Below are positions 45,073 to 54,297 of a stretch of 64,000 nt of DNA, in pieces. How positions within the stretch are numbered: the stretch's first letter is position 1; every line of letters starts with the position of its first letter. The stretch is taken from NCBI GenBank assembly GCA_963710205.1, contig CAVPZG010000007.1, forward strand, positions 215,413-279,412, read 5' to 3'. A program made the translations under genes and the position numbers. The stretch comes from Pacificimonas sp963710205. GTDB lineage: Bacteria; Pseudomonadota; Alphaproteobacteria; Sphingomonadales; Sphingomonadaceae. The notes under the pieces are model-generated. The model worked only from the letters and a program-made list of their open reading frames with translations, was not told where the DNA came from and did not search any database.

Positions 45073-46407
45073 TCATCCTTGAGCGCGCGCAGGCCGATCA
45101 GATAGGCAATGCCGCCGCCCACCAGATTCGCCGCCAGCTCTCCTGCGAAGATACCGGAAGCATCCGCAAGGTCGCGCGCCGATCCATGCGACCGGGATCA
45201 TGATGCCAAGCACGCGGAGGCCGCTGACCATCGTTGCGGTCGGTGCCTTGTCCACCGCATTGAGCGCACCATTTGTGACAATGAGCGCCCCATAACCGCA
45301 AAAGCCCCAGGCGGCGATCATCAGATAAGTGCCGATCAGCCCGATCACGCCGGGATCGTCGGTAAAAACGGCTGCCGCCTCCTGCCGGAACAGGACCAGC
45401 AGCGCCGCGATACCGCCGCCGTAAACCAGGGAGAACAGCGTTGCCTCATGCAGCGCCAGCCTTGCCCGGTCAGGCTTGCCCGCGCCCCAGTTCTGCCCGA
45501 CGATACCGCCGATCGAGGAGGACATGGCGAGAAGCGGGACCACGGCCAGGCTTTGGAGCCGTCCTGCGACACCGAATGCCGCGACCGCATCATTGCCATA
45601 GCCCGCCAGCATTCCGGTGAGGACGGTCAGACCGACCGGGTTGATGGAATTCGACAGCGCCGCCGGACCGCCGACCCTGGTCAGCGCGCCAATGCCGGTT
45701 CCCCAGTCGCCCTCTCCCAGCCGCTGCGGATGCAGCCCGAGATCGCTGCGCCAGGAGAGCCAAAGACCGACCAGCATGGCGAGCGCGTAGGACCCGACCG
45801 ATGCATAGGCCGCACCCGCAATGCCATAGGAGGGGAACGGTCCCCAGCCCGCGATCAGCACCGGGTCCAGCACCCAGTTCGCCGCCGCCATCGTCCCCAA
45901 TATGATCGCCGACCGGCTGGCCGCCCCCTGCGCCCGCAGCGTCGCATTCGCGCCCATGCTGACAAGCAGCAGCGGCAGACCCATCGCATAGGGCTGCATG
46001 TAGGCATCGATGAGCGGCCCAAGCTTTCCCGTCGCCCCCATGAGCCTGAAGAGCGGTCCCTGCACGGCGTAGAGCGTCAGCCCCACCAGAAGACCGAAGC
46101 CGAGTGCCAGGACAATGCCCTGTACGGCCCGCCGCTCCGCAACGCCGCGATCGCCCGCGCCAAGCGCGCGCGACACGACCGAGTTTATGCCGACCAGCAC
46201 GCCGACCCCCAGGCTGGACAGCACAACCGTCACCGGGAAGACGAAGCTGATCGCCGCCAGCGGGTCCGGCCCCAGCTGGCCGACGAAATAGGCGTCGATG
46301 ATGCCCACCGACATGATGCTGGCAATGCCAAGAAGCATCGGCGCAGTCTGCGCGATCAGGTGACGGCGAATTGGACCGCGCGTCAATTTGGCATGTTCGG
46401 ACATCAT
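45073..46407 (-). CDS. MATE-family efflux transporter, C-terminus altered by a frameshift
   Basis: The protein starts MMSEHAKLTRGPIRRHLIAQTAPMLLGIASIMSVGIIDAYFVGQLG and has about twelve membrane helices with two MATE halves, so it is a Na+/H+-drug antiporter-like exporter. After VLGIMIPVAWIGAR the reading frame goes into a basic, Cys/Arg-rich tail that is not transporter-like. In another frame the DNA continues sensibly (LADASGIFAGELAANLVGGGIAYLIGLRALKDES...) to a stop at 45030. One extra base near 45170 explains this. Either the gene is damaged in its last helix or the sequence has an error. Confidence 0.85.
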   Translation of the reverse strand: MMSEHAKLTRGPIRRHLIAQTAPMLLGIASIMSVGIIDAYFVGQLGPDPLAAISFVFPVTVVLSSLGVGVLVGINSVVSRALGAGDRGVAERRAVQGIVLALGFGLLVGLTLYAVQGPLFRLMGATGKLGPLIDAYMQPYAMGLPLLLVSMGANATLRAQGAASRSAIILGTMAAANWVLDPVLIAGWGPFPSYGIAGAAYASVGSYALAMLVGLWLSWRSDLGLHPQRLGEGDWGTGIGALTRVGGPAALSNSINPVGLTVLTGMLAGYGNDAVAAFGVAGRLQSLAVVPLLAMSSSIGGIVGQNWGAGKPDRARLALHEATLFSLVYGGGIAALLVLFRQEAAAVFTDDPGVIGLIGTYLMIAAWGFCGYGALIVTNGALNAVDKAPTATMVSGLRVLGIMIPVAWIGARPCGCFRYLRRRAGGESGGRRHCLSDRPARAQG

Positions 46408-46616
46408 GCCCGCTTAGCGGGAAATGGCCGTCAGAAAAGGCATGGCGACATTGTTACGCTGCCATGTGTGATTGTCGTCACATGCCCCGAGGGCGATACG
46501 CACATATGTCCGCCTTCGATCGAGTTCGCGCCAGACGCCTGCTCATCCGTCTGTCCATCAGGTGAGAACCACCCGTAGCTTCCGCGTTTTCCACGAATTT
46601 CAATGGAGAACATCCG

Positions 46617-48686
46617 ATGAGCAAAATTCCTTTCGCAGAACCCATCCCCGCAGGATCCCGCCGCGCCCGTGCGGCCAAGGCCCAGCGCGACCTTGCCACC
46701 GAAATCGCGCGCCTGCGCCCGCAGGCCCTGACCCTTTCCAATGGAGAGGAAGCGGACAGCGACGGCCTGTTCGCATCCAACTTCACCAAGGGACTGCTGC
46801 ATGACGACAATGGCCTGCTCGTCACGCCGCGTTCCTACCACTGCTTCGTCGAGGGCATCAACGCCGCCGACCGGCACTTCTTCGACAAGCATGTCCCGAC
46901 CGGCGAAGACACCGGCGTCAGCTTTGCCTGCACGGTGAATGGCGGCGCGCCCAAATGGCGCGGCTGGGAAAGTCCACGCTCCGGCCATGTCTATGAACTG
47001 CAGGGCCCGGATGCGGGCGCGGTCGGCATGGCCCCGGCGCCGCGCGTCGGTTCCAGCGAGCTGAGCGCGGAAATGGCGGAGGTCTACGCCCTCGCCATCC
47101 TGCGCGACGTGCCCTTCACCGAGATCGCCAAAGGCGCGGCCGGTAGCGAAGACCGCATCTGCGGCGGCAAGGCGCAGATGAAGATCGGCACGATCCTCGA
47201 CGATCTGAACGGCATGGCGTTCTTCACCGGCAGCAATGTCCGATCCTCCACACCGCAGCAGATCGATGCGGGCGGCCTCAACCGTTTCGAGCGCAACCGC
47301 CGCGACGCCCGCACCATCGCCTCAGCCACGCTTGACGGCCAGACCGCCTTCCGCGGCTCCACCATCGGCGCGCAGACCGGCCCCTATATCTCGCAGTTCA
47401 TGCTGGCGGGTACGACCGGCCTTGGCGGCGCGACGGGCGGAGCGCCGAGCTATCCGGCCAAGGCCAGCGCCTTCGATCCGGAAGACGGCTATATCAGCTA
47501 TGGCAACCAGATCATCGACCAGCGCGTGACGGTGCACAAGGAATGCCTGGACCACATGACCAGCTGGCCGGAATGGCTGGACGTGCAGAACGGGGCGAAT
47601 TTCAAGGGCGCAAACCTGTTCGAGGACGAGCGCCGCTTTATCACGACGCCGCGCGACCTTGCCACCTATGTGCATTTCGACGCGCTCTACCAGGCCTATC
47701 TGAACGCGGCGCTGATCCTTCTTGGCATCGGCACACCGGCGTCACGCGGTTTCCCGGAGCCCAGCCCGAACGGCGCGCGCGACAGCTTCGCCACGTTCGG
47801 CGGACCGCACATCCTGTCGCTGGTCACCGAAGTCGCGACCCGCTGCCTGAAGGCCGTGCGGCGGCAGAAGTTCAACTATCACCGCCGCTGCCGCCCCGAA
47901 ACGCTGGGAGGCCGCGCCGCGCTTGTCGGCATCGGCCGTCCGGGCGAGCTGGGGGCGGCGGAAACCGCGTTCCAGCAGCTGCATGACGACATTCCGGCAA
48001 GGCTGCGGAAGGCGATTGTCGATCACAACAAGGATCAGAACAGCGCCGCGATGAAGGCCATGCGCCTGGTCCAGTGCGCGGGCGGGGACGAGCCGTCGGG
48101 CGTCAACCCGAACACCTTCGCCGACAATAACCTGCTGCTGCCCATGGCCTTTCCCGAAGGCTCTCCGATGCACCCCGCCTATGGCGCGGGTCATGCCACC
48201 GTCGCTGGCGGCTGCGTCACCATGCTGAAGGCGTTTTTCGATATGTTCGCCGACCATGATGGCGGGACGCTGCGCATCCTGAAGCTGGGCGACAAGGACT
48301 ATTTCGAACCGAGCGCCGACGGCAAGAAGCTGGTCAACAGGGACGGTGTCAAGCTGACGGTGCAGGGCGAGCTCGACAAGCTGGCCGCCAACATCGCCAT
48401 CGGCCGGAACATGGCGGGCGTCCACTATTATTCCGATTATTACGATTCCCTGCGCCTGGGAGAGCGGATCGCCATCGGCATATTGATGGAGCAGATTCCG
48501 ACCTATGGCGAATCCGTCACGACGGCGTTCGACAGCTTCGACGCGGACCGGATCGTCATTCGCGGCGAACCGGAATCCTGCCCGACCCTCGCGGTCACCG
48601 ACAGGCACGGGAACCGCGTCGGCCATGACGACTGGTGGCTGCGGCACGTCCCCGGCCAGGAAGTTTCGGAGGACCTGATGCACTAG
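46617..48686 (+). CDS. Vanadium-dependent haloperoxidase (bromoperoxidase type)
   Basis: The 689-residue enzyme uses vanadate and H2O2 to oxidise halide. All three vanadate-binding regions are seen: KFNYHRRCRPETLGG (about 418-432, Lys/Arg), SPMHPAYGAGHATVAGGC (about 516-533, Ser/Gly/His) and NMAGVHYYSDYYDSLRLGE (about 598-616, apical His). The order and spacing match algal and bacterial bromoperoxidases. No signal peptide is visible. GGAG precedes the ATG. It is divergent from the MATE exporter and followed by its own terminator. Possible roles are brominated metabolite formation, peroxide scavenging or interference with quorum signals. Confidence 0.92.
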   Translation: MSKIPFAEPIPAGSRRARAAKAQRDLATEIARLRPQALTLSNGEEADSDGLFASNFTKGLLHDDNGLLVTPRSYHCFVEGINAADRHFFDKHVPTGEDTGVSFACTVNGGAPKWRGWESPRSGHVYELQGPDAGAVGMAPAPRVGSSELSAEMAEVYALAILRDVPFTEIAKGAAGSEDRICGGKAQMKIGTILDDLNGMAFFTGSNVRSSTPQQIDAGGLNRFERNRRDARTIASATLDGQTAFRGSTIGAQTGPYISQFMLAGTTGLGGATGGAPSYPAKASAFDPEDGYISYGNQIIDQRVTVHKECLDHMTSWPEWLDVQNGANFKGANLFEDERRFITTPRDLATYVHFDALYQAYLNAALILLGIGTPASRGFPEPSPNGARDSFATFGGPHILSLVTEVATRCLKAVRRQKFNYHRRCRPETLGGRAALVGIGRPGELGAAETAFQQLHDDIPARLRKAIVDHNKDQNSAAMKAMRLVQCAGGDEPSGVNPNTFADNNLLLPMAFPEGSPMHPAYGAGHATVAGGCVTMLKAFFDMFADHDGGTLRILKLGDKDYFEPSADGKKLVNRDGVKLTVQGELDKLAANIAIGRNMAGVHYYSDYYDSLRLGERIAIGILMEQIPTYGESVTTAFDSFDADRIVIRGEPESCPTLAVTDRHGNRVGHDDWWLRHVPGQEVSEDLMH

Positions 48687-48713
48687 GCGGGCCTCGCCAA
48701 CTCTCCCCAGACT

Positions 48714-48750
48714 GGGCCGGACGTCTCCCCTTCGTCCGGCCCGTTTTTTT
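48714..48750 (+). terminator. Rho-independent terminator of the haloperoxidase gene
   Basis: A perfect 10-bp stem (GGGCCGGACG at 48714-48723, complement at 48733-48742) is followed by G and seven T. It is 28 bases after the haloperoxidase stop. Confidence 0.85.
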
Positions 48751-48761
48751 ACGCTCGCAAG

Positions 48762-48796
48762 AAAAAGGGGCCGGAAGGATCGCTCCTTCCGGCCCC
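48762..48796 (-). terminator. Rho-independent terminator of groES-groEL
   Basis: On the minus strand GGGGCCGGAAGGA pairs with TCCTTCCGGCCCC around a four-base loop and is followed by five T. It lies about 30 bases after the groEL stop and back to back with the haloperoxidase terminator. Confidence 0.88.
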
Positions 48797-48826
48797 GATT
48801 CCGTGACCAATATGGTCGGCCTGAGA

Positions 48827-50476
48827 CTAGAAGCCCATGCCGCCGCCCATACCGCCCATGCCGCCCATGTCGGGCATGCCGCCCGACTTGCTGTCTTCCG
48901 GCACTTCGGAAACGGCTGCTTCCGTCGTGATCAGCAGACCGGCAACCGACGAAGCGTCCTGCAGCGCGGCGCGCACGACCTTTGTCGGGTCGACCACACC
49001 GGCCTTCAGAAGATCCTCGTAGACGTCAGTCGCGGCGTTGAAGCCGAAATTGTCGTCATTGCCGTCCATCAGCTTGCCGCTGACAACCGCACCGTCGAAA
49101 CCGGCGTTGGAAGCGATCTGGCGAACGGGTGCCGTCAGTGCCTTGCGGATGATGTCGATGCCGCGCGTCTGGTCGTCATTCGCACCCTCCAGGCCCTCGA
49201 GCGAGCGCGTGGCGTAAAGAAGGGCGGTACCGCCGCCTGGGACGATGCCTTCCTCGACGGCCGCACGGGTTGCGTGCAGCGCGTCGTCGACGCGGTCCTT
49301 CTTCTCTTTCACTTCGACTTCGGACGCACCGCCGACCTTGATGACGGCAACGCCGCCCGCCAGCTTCGCAAGGCGTTCCTGCAGCTTTTCCTTGTCGTAA
49401 TCGGACGTGGTCGTCTCGATCTGCGAACGGATCTGCTCGACGCGGGCCTTGATGCCCTCCTGCGAACCGGCACCATCGACGATCGTGGTGTTGTCCTTGT
49501 CGATCGTGACCTTCTTCGCGGAACCGAGCATGTCGAGCGTGACATTCTCGAGCTTGATGCCGAGATCCTCGGAAATCATCTGGCCTTCCGTCAGGATGGC
49601 GATGTCTTCCAGCATGGCCTTGCGGCGATCGCCGAAGCCCGGTGCCTTGACCGCCGCGATCTTCAGACCGCCGCGCAGCTTGTTGACGACCAGCGTCGCG
49701 AGCGCCTCGCCCTCGACGTCTTCCGCGATGATGAGAAGCGGACGACCGGACTGAACGACAGCTTCCAGAATGGGGAGCATCGCCTGCAGGTTGGACAGCT
49801 TCTTCTCGTGGATCAGGATATACGGATTTTCGAGGTCCGCCATCATCTTGTCGGGATTGGTGATGAAGTAGGGCGACAGGTAACCGCGGTCGAACTGCAT
49901 GCCCTCGACGGTCTCCAGCTCGCTGACGAGACCCTTGGCCTCCTCGACGGTGATGACGCCTTCCTTGCCGACCTTTTCCATGGCCTGTGCGATCATGTCG
50001 CCGACCTCTGTGTCGCCATTGGCGGAAATCGTGCCGACCTGCTTGATTTCCTCGTTACCGGAAACCGGCTTCGAACGGGAGGCGAGATTCTCGACGACCT
50101 TCGAGACGGCCAGATCGATGCCGCGCTTCAGATCCATCGGGTTCATGCCGGCGGAGACCGACTTCATGCCCTCACGGACAATGGCCTGCGCCAGAACCGT
50201 TGCGGTCGTGGTGCCGTCGCCGGCGATGTCGTTGGTCTTCGACGCCACTTCGCGCAGCATCTGCGCGCCCATGTTTTCGTACTTGTCCTTGAGTTCGATT
50301 TCCTTCGCGACCGTCACACCGTCCTTGGTGATGCGGGGCGCGCCGAAGCTCTTCTCGATGACCACGTTGCGGCCCTTGGGACCGAGCGTGACCTTAACGG
50401 CGTTGGCGAGGATATCGACACCGGCGAGGATGCGCTCACGCGCGTCGCGGCCGAATTTTACGTCTTTGGCTGCCAT
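48827..50476 (-). CDS. groL: Chaperonin GroEL
   Basis: The 60-kDa chaperonin subunit has the ATP-binding segments VTLGPKGRNVVIEKSFGAPRITKDG and NDIAGDGTTTATVLAQAI, the apical substrate-binding region, and ends in the GGM repeat tail (GGMPDMGGMGGMGGGMGF) of canonical GroEL. Length 549 residues. It follows groES by 50 bases and shares its CIRCE-controlled promoter. Confidence 0.98.
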   Translation of the reverse strand: MAAKDVKFGRDARERILAGVDILANAVKVTLGPKGRNVVIEKSFGAPRITKDGVTVAKEIELKDKYENMGAQMLREVASKTNDIAGDGTTTATVLAQAIVREGMKSVSAGMNPMDLKRGIDLAVSKVVENLASRSKPVSGNEEIKQVGTISANGDTEVGDMIAQAMEKVGKEGVITVEEAKGLVSELETVEGMQFDRGYLSPYFITNPDKMMADLENPYILIHEKKLSNLQAMLPILEAVVQSGRPLLIIAEDVEGEALATLVVNKLRGGLKIAAVKAPGFGDRRKAMLEDIAILTEGQMISEDLGIKLENVTLDMLGSAKKVTIDKDNTTIVDGAGSQEGIKARVEQIRSQIETTTSDYDKEKLQERLAKLAGGVAVIKVGGASEVEVKEKKDRVDDALHATRAAVEEGIVPGGGTALLYATRSLEGLEGANDDQTRGIDIIRKALTAPVRQIASNAGFDGAVVSGKLMDGNDDNFGFNAATDVYEDLLKAGVVDPTKVVRAALQDASSVAGLLITTEAAVSEVPEDSKSGGMPDMGGMGGMGGGMGF

Positions 50477-50526
50477 GATTGACTACCTTTCAGTTCTATT
50501 GAATTTCGAAGTTTGAGCGCGGACCC

Positions 50527-50814
50527 TCAGGACATGATGCCGAGGATATCGCTTTCCTTCATGATGATCAGGTCTTCGCCGTCGATCTTGACCTCGGTAC
50601 CGGACCATTTGCCGAACAGGATCTTGTCGCCGGCCTTGACTTCCATCGGGGAAATCTCACCTGCGTCATTGCGGGCACCCGTGCCTGCAGCGACGACTTC
50701 GCCTTCCTGCGGCTTTTCCTTGGCGGTGTCGGGGATGATGATGCCGCCCGTGGTCTTTTCATCGGCCTCGATACGGCGGACGAGAACACGGTCGTGCAAA
50801 GGACGAAAGTTCAT
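50527..50814 (-). CDS. groS: Co-chaperonin GroES
   Basis: MNFRPLHDRVLVRRIEADEKTTGGIIIPDTAKEKPQEGEVVAAGTG is a typical GroES, including the mobile loop (EADEKTTGGIIIPD) that contacts GroEL. Length 95 residues. It is the first gene of the groES-groEL operon. Confidence 0.98.
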   Translation of the reverse strand: MNFRPLHDRVLVRRIEADEKTTGGIIIPDTAKEKPQEGEVVAAGTGARNDAGEISPMEVKAGDKILFGKWSGTEVKIDGEDLIIMKESDILGIMS

Positions 50815-50850
50815 TATGCGTCACCCTTCTATTGGGAGTGGAGATTGAGA

Positions 50851-50877
50851 TTGGCACTCACAGGGTGCGAGTGCCAA
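50851..50877. promoter_or_regulatory. CIRCE operator (HrcA-binding site)
   Basis: TTGGCACTC and GAGTGCCAA form a perfect 9-bp inverted repeat with a 9-base spacer, the CIRCE layout. It lies 37 bases upstream of groES and just downstream of a sigma-70-like promoter, so the operon is expected to be repressed by HrcA and released on heat shock. Confidence 0.93.
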
Positions 50878-50884
50878 CACGGCC

Positions 50885-50913
50885 GATATCGGAAGCGGCG
50901 GACCATGTGTCAA
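50885..50913 (-). promoter_or_regulatory. Probable groES-groEL promoter
   Basis: On the minus strand TTGACA (50913-50908) is followed by 17 bases and GATATC (50890-50885). The -35 is a perfect consensus and the -10 is weaker. Transcription would start at or just before the CIRCE element, the usual arrangement. Confidence 0.6.
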
Positions 50914-51030
50914 CGCCGCCGCAAGATAAAATTTTAATGACAGATGAATATCTGAAATGACCGCTTTGGGCTGGACGCGCGGTTCTGACCCATTACATCA
51001 CCAATGAACCAACTGTGAGGGCGTTCCATC

Positions 51031-52908
51031 ATGGCACTGATAAAGGGCTTCTGGCATTTCCTGGTGGGGGTGAAGGATTTTCTCGTCCTGCTCCTCATGG
51101 TCCTGATCTTCGCTGCCATTCTCGCTGCCCGTTCCGCATCCGATCAGGCGCCGACCGTCGCCGATGGCGGCGCGCTCATCATTCCGATGGAAGGGTTCCT
51201 GGTCACGGAAAAGCAGGAGGTGGATCCCTTCGCCCTGTTAAGCGGCCCTGCCCCCAGCGGCGAGATCGAGGTCGCCGGACTGATCGCCGCCATCGAGCGC
51301 GCGAAAGACGATGCCCGTGTCAAATCCATCGTTCTCGATATGGACGGATTTTTCGGCGGCGGCCTTGCCGACGTACAGGCCGTGGCCGCAGCCATCAGTG
51401 ATTTTCGCGCGGGCGGCAAGACCGTTCACGCCTACGCCTCCGCCTATTTCGACGACAGCTGGCTGATCGCCGCCCATGCCGACGACATCTGGCTAAACCC
51501 TCTCGGCGCTGTCGTCATCGGCGGCCCTGGCGGCAGCCAGCTCTATTTCGCCGACGCGCTCGAAAAGCTGAAGGTCGATGTCAACGTCTTCAAGGTCGGC
51601 ACCTACAAGAGCTTCGTCGAGCCCTATATCCTGAACGAGGCGTCCGAGCCCGCGGCGCAGGCGCGCCAGGCCCTGCTGGACGACCTGTGGGGCGTGTTCC
51701 TGCAGGATGCCGAGGCCGCCCGTCCCGGCAGCGACCTGCCCGCCTACATCGCCGCGCTTGGCGATAACGTGCGGAGCGCGAACGGCGATTTCGCCCAGGC
51801 TGCGCTTGCCGCGGGCCTGATCGACCATATCGGCACGCGCACGGAATTCGGTGACGCCATGGCGAAAATCGTCGGCCGGGGCGACGATGACGAACCCGGC
51901 TACTTCGCATCGACCGATTACAGCATCTATCGCCGCGACGGGCGCGGCATTCTTCCCGATTCCGGCGATGCCGTCGCGATCATCAACGTCGCCGGCAGCA
52001 TCGTCGATGGCGAAGCGCCCGCAGGCACCGCAGGCGGCGAAAGCGTGTCCATGCTGATCGAGGATGCCGTCGCCGACGACGATGTGAAAGCCATCGTCGT
52101 CCGCATCAATTCCGGGGGCGGCAGCGTGACTGCGTCCGAAGAAATCCGTCAGGCCCTGCTGACCGCGAAGGCCGAAGGCATTCCCGTCATCGCGAGCTTT
52201 GGCAATGTCGCCGCGTCCGGTGGTTACTGGGTCGCCAGCGCCGCCGATGAAATCTATGCGCAGCCGTCCACAATCACTGGCTCCATCGGCGTCTTTGCCA
52301 TTCTGCCGACGTTCGAGCGGACACTTGCCGATCTGGGTATCAATGCCGACGGTTCCGGTGTCACCCCCTATTCCGGCGCGCCCGACATTCTGGGCGGCCT
52401 CAATCCGCAGACCGAGGAACTGTTCCAGCTGAGCGTCGAGGACATCTACCGCCGGTTCACCGGCATCGTCGCGGAGGCGCGCGGAATGACCGTCGCCAAG
52501 GTGGACGAAGTCGGCCAGGGGCGCGTCTGGTCGGGCGGCGCCGCGCGTCAGCTCGGCCTTGTCGACCGCTTCGGCAATCTGGACGACGCCATCGCCGCTG
52601 CGGAAGTGAAGGCCGGTTTCGAGGCTGGCGAACTCCGCCGGGTAACGATGGTCCGTCCAAAGCCCATCGGCATCCAGATCATCGAGGACCTGTTCGAAGC
52701 TGACCGCGCAGCAGCGCCGCGTGGTTATCTGGACCTGGCTGCGGCCCGCGCACGCCTGCAGTTGACCGCCGGCCTTGCGGATGCGGCGCAGGTCGTCGGC
52801 GGCCCCGCGACGCAGGTCCGCTGCCTGGCCTGCACCGGCCTTGTCAGCAGTCCTGTCCGGATGACTCCGGAGTTTGAAAAACTGCTGCTGGTCGCGGCAA
52901 AAAACTAG
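51031..52908 (+). CDS. sppA: Signal peptide peptidase SppA, long (67K) form
   Basis: This inner-membrane serine protease degrades leftover signal peptides. One N-terminal membrane anchor is seen (KDFLVLLLMVLIFAAILAA, about residues 12-30). The Lys general base is in VFKVGTYKSFVEPY (first half) and the Ser nucleophile in FGNVAASGGYWVASAADEI (second half), the Lys/Ser dyad split over the tandem domains as in E. coli SppA. Length 625 residues. Divergent from groES, with about 215 bp between the starts. Confidence 0.95.
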   Translation: MALIKGFWHFLVGVKDFLVLLLMVLIFAAILAARSASDQAPTVADGGALIIPMEGFLVTEKQEVDPFALLSGPAPSGEIEVAGLIAAIERAKDDARVKSIVLDMDGFFGGGLADVQAVAAAISDFRAGGKTVHAYASAYFDDSWLIAAHADDIWLNPLGAVVIGGPGGSQLYFADALEKLKVDVNVFKVGTYKSFVEPYILNEASEPAAQARQALLDDLWGVFLQDAEAARPGSDLPAYIAALGDNVRSANGDFAQAALAAGLIDHIGTRTEFGDAMAKIVGRGDDDEPGYFASTDYSIYRRDGRGILPDSGDAVAIINVAGSIVDGEAPAGTAGGESVSMLIEDAVADDDVKAIVVRINSGGGSVTASEEIRQALLTAKAEGIPVIASFGNVAASGGYWVASAADEIYAQPSTITGSIGVFAILPTFERTLADLGINADGSGVTPYSGAPDILGGLNPQTEELFQLSVEDIYRRFTGIVAEARGMTVAKVDEVGQGRVWSGGAARQLGLVDRFGNLDDAIAAAEVKAGFEAGELRRVTMVRPKPIGIQIIEDLFEADRAAAPRGYLDLAAARARLQLTAGLADAAQVVGGPATQVRCLACTGLVSSPVRMTPEFEKLLLVAAKN

Positions 52909-53152
52909 GCGCGTCCCAAAAGCACGGCGCCGGTCAGCTTCCATTCACGAAAAATGGCGGAACGTGATCTTGCTCACGCGCAGCCCGGTCGGCGGCGTCG
53001 TAGAACGAGATCGCGATAATTTATCGCTAACCAGTAACTGTCACGGATCTGGAACCGAACGGGTCTAGTCATGTTGACGAACAAGATTTGGCCAGGCTGG
53101 CGATAGCCATGACGACCTTCCAGCCTCTGCCCCCAATTGAGAGACCCAGGCA

Positions 53153-53455
53153 ATGATGATCGGAATGAAGACAGGCAATGCAGGAGCGGGAAAAGCCGTG
53201 CTGTTTGGCGCCCTCTCCCTCGGTCTGATGGCATTGGCTGTTCCTTCTGTCGCTGCCGCCGTGCCGATTGCCGGCGAAAGCATCGAGAAACCCGGACTGA
53301 ACGACGACGACCGTGCCCGCGCTGAAGTCAGGGCCGAGGCGGCACGCGAGAAGTGCGAAGTCGAGACGAATGGCGACCGCATCGCCTATAGCAACTGCAT
53401 CGCCGCCGCGCGCGCATCGGCCTATCGCGAGCAGGCAAAGGTCGAGCGCCGCTAG
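53153..53455 (+). CDS. Small secreted protein, function unknown
   Basis: The 100-residue protein has a signal peptide (GKAVLFGALSLGLMALAVPSVAAA). The mature part is charged (NDDDRARAEVRAEAAREKCEVETNGDRIAYSNCIAAARASAYREQAKVERR) with two Cys 17 residues apart that could form a disulfide within a helical hairpin. Several in-frame starts are possible (Met1, Met2, Met5). The family is not recognised. The 244 bases upstream hold no gene and no clear promoter. Confidence 0.65.
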   Translation: MMIGMKTGNAGAGKAVLFGALSLGLMALAVPSVAAAVPIAGESIEKPGLNDDDRARAEVRAEAAREKCEVETNGDRIAYSNCIAAARASAYREQAKVERR

Positions 53456-53474
53456 AGCGCCTTGTCGCGGATTT

Positions 53475-54205
53475 TCACCGGTCTGCGATCACAAGCCGGT
53501 AACCGGCATCATAATTGTCGGCATCAAGCAGGTGCGCATAGCGCTCAGACCACCTGCCCGTTTCCAGGTCGCTCTTCAGCCGCCGCAACCCCAGCTGGCT
53601 GTCCCTGAGCGCCCAGAAAGACGAACTGCCGGACCGGATATATTCGTCCAGATAGGCCTCAGGCCGCCGCCAATAGGCATATAGAAATCCGTCGCTGCAA
53701 TCATGCGGCACAGGCACCGTCAGCACGTCCGTAGGGCCCAGCCACTGCTCGTAATCGGTCACAGCGGGCATCTGCCGTTCGTCCAGTGCCGCCAGTTCCG
53801 GCAGATAGTCGGTCAGCCACGGCCTGTGAGCGGGGTCGAACGTCATGAGAACGATGCGTCCGCGCGTGACGCGGCGCATCTCCCGCAATCCCGCCGCCTT
53901 GTCCGCCCAGTGATGCACGGTCAGGATGGCCATCGACGCAGCGAAGCTGTCCTTGCCGAACGGAAGCCGCTCGGCGCGGGCCTGAACCGCCATCCCAGCC
54001 GGGCCACGACGCCTGCCCAGCATTTTCGCTGACGGCTCGACCGCGACCACGACCCGGTCATCAGGCTCGTAGGCACCGGTTCCCGCCCCGACGTTCAGTA
54101 TTGTCGGCGCGGACCCCAGCGCCGCTTCGATCGTCCGCGCGATACGCGATCGGGCTTGCGGAGCGACGTGTAGTTGATGCCTATCTGATCATATCCGGCG
54201 GTCAT
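53475..54205 (-). pseudogene. Class I SAM-dependent methyltransferase, frameshifted near its N-terminus
   Basis: The frame from 54205 reads MTAGYDQIGINYTSLRKPD and then stops early. One base further the sequence continues as RIARTIEAALGSAPTILNVGAGTGAYEP, including the SAM-binding NVGAGTGAY motif, and runs through VAVEPSAKML, ERLPFGKDSFAASMAILTVHHW and a C-terminal half to the stop at 53475. The total span is two bases over a multiple of three, as expected for one lost base near 54148. The intact protein would have about 243 residues. It may be a pseudogene or a sequencing error. The longest clean frame (53475-54050) lacks motif I. Confidence 0.78.
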
Positions 54206-54231
54206 CGGATTCGCCTGGCGAAAAACGCCGT

Positions 54232-54264
54232 AAAAGAAAAGGGCCGCTCCCTAAGGAACGGCCC
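54232..54264 (-). terminator. Rho-independent terminator of the PEP-CTERM gene
   Basis: On the minus strand GGGCCGTTCC pairs with GGAGCGGCCC (one G-U) around a four-base loop, followed by TTTTCTTTT. It begins about 34 bases after the PEP-CTERM stop. Confidence 0.82.
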
Positions 54265-54297
54265 TTTCCAATATCCAGTCCAGATGGACGGACGCGC

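Noticed and set aside
45109..46578. 489-codon open frame opposite the MATE gene
   Set aside because: Arg/Pro/Gln-rich translation typical of antisense frames; the minus strand encodes clear membrane helices.
48635..50482. 615-codon open frame opposite groEL
   Set aside because: Antisense shadow of GroEL; no motif and no independent start signal.
51493..52944. 483-codon open frame opposite sppA
   Set aside because: Antisense of SppA, whose catalytic motifs are clear on the other strand.
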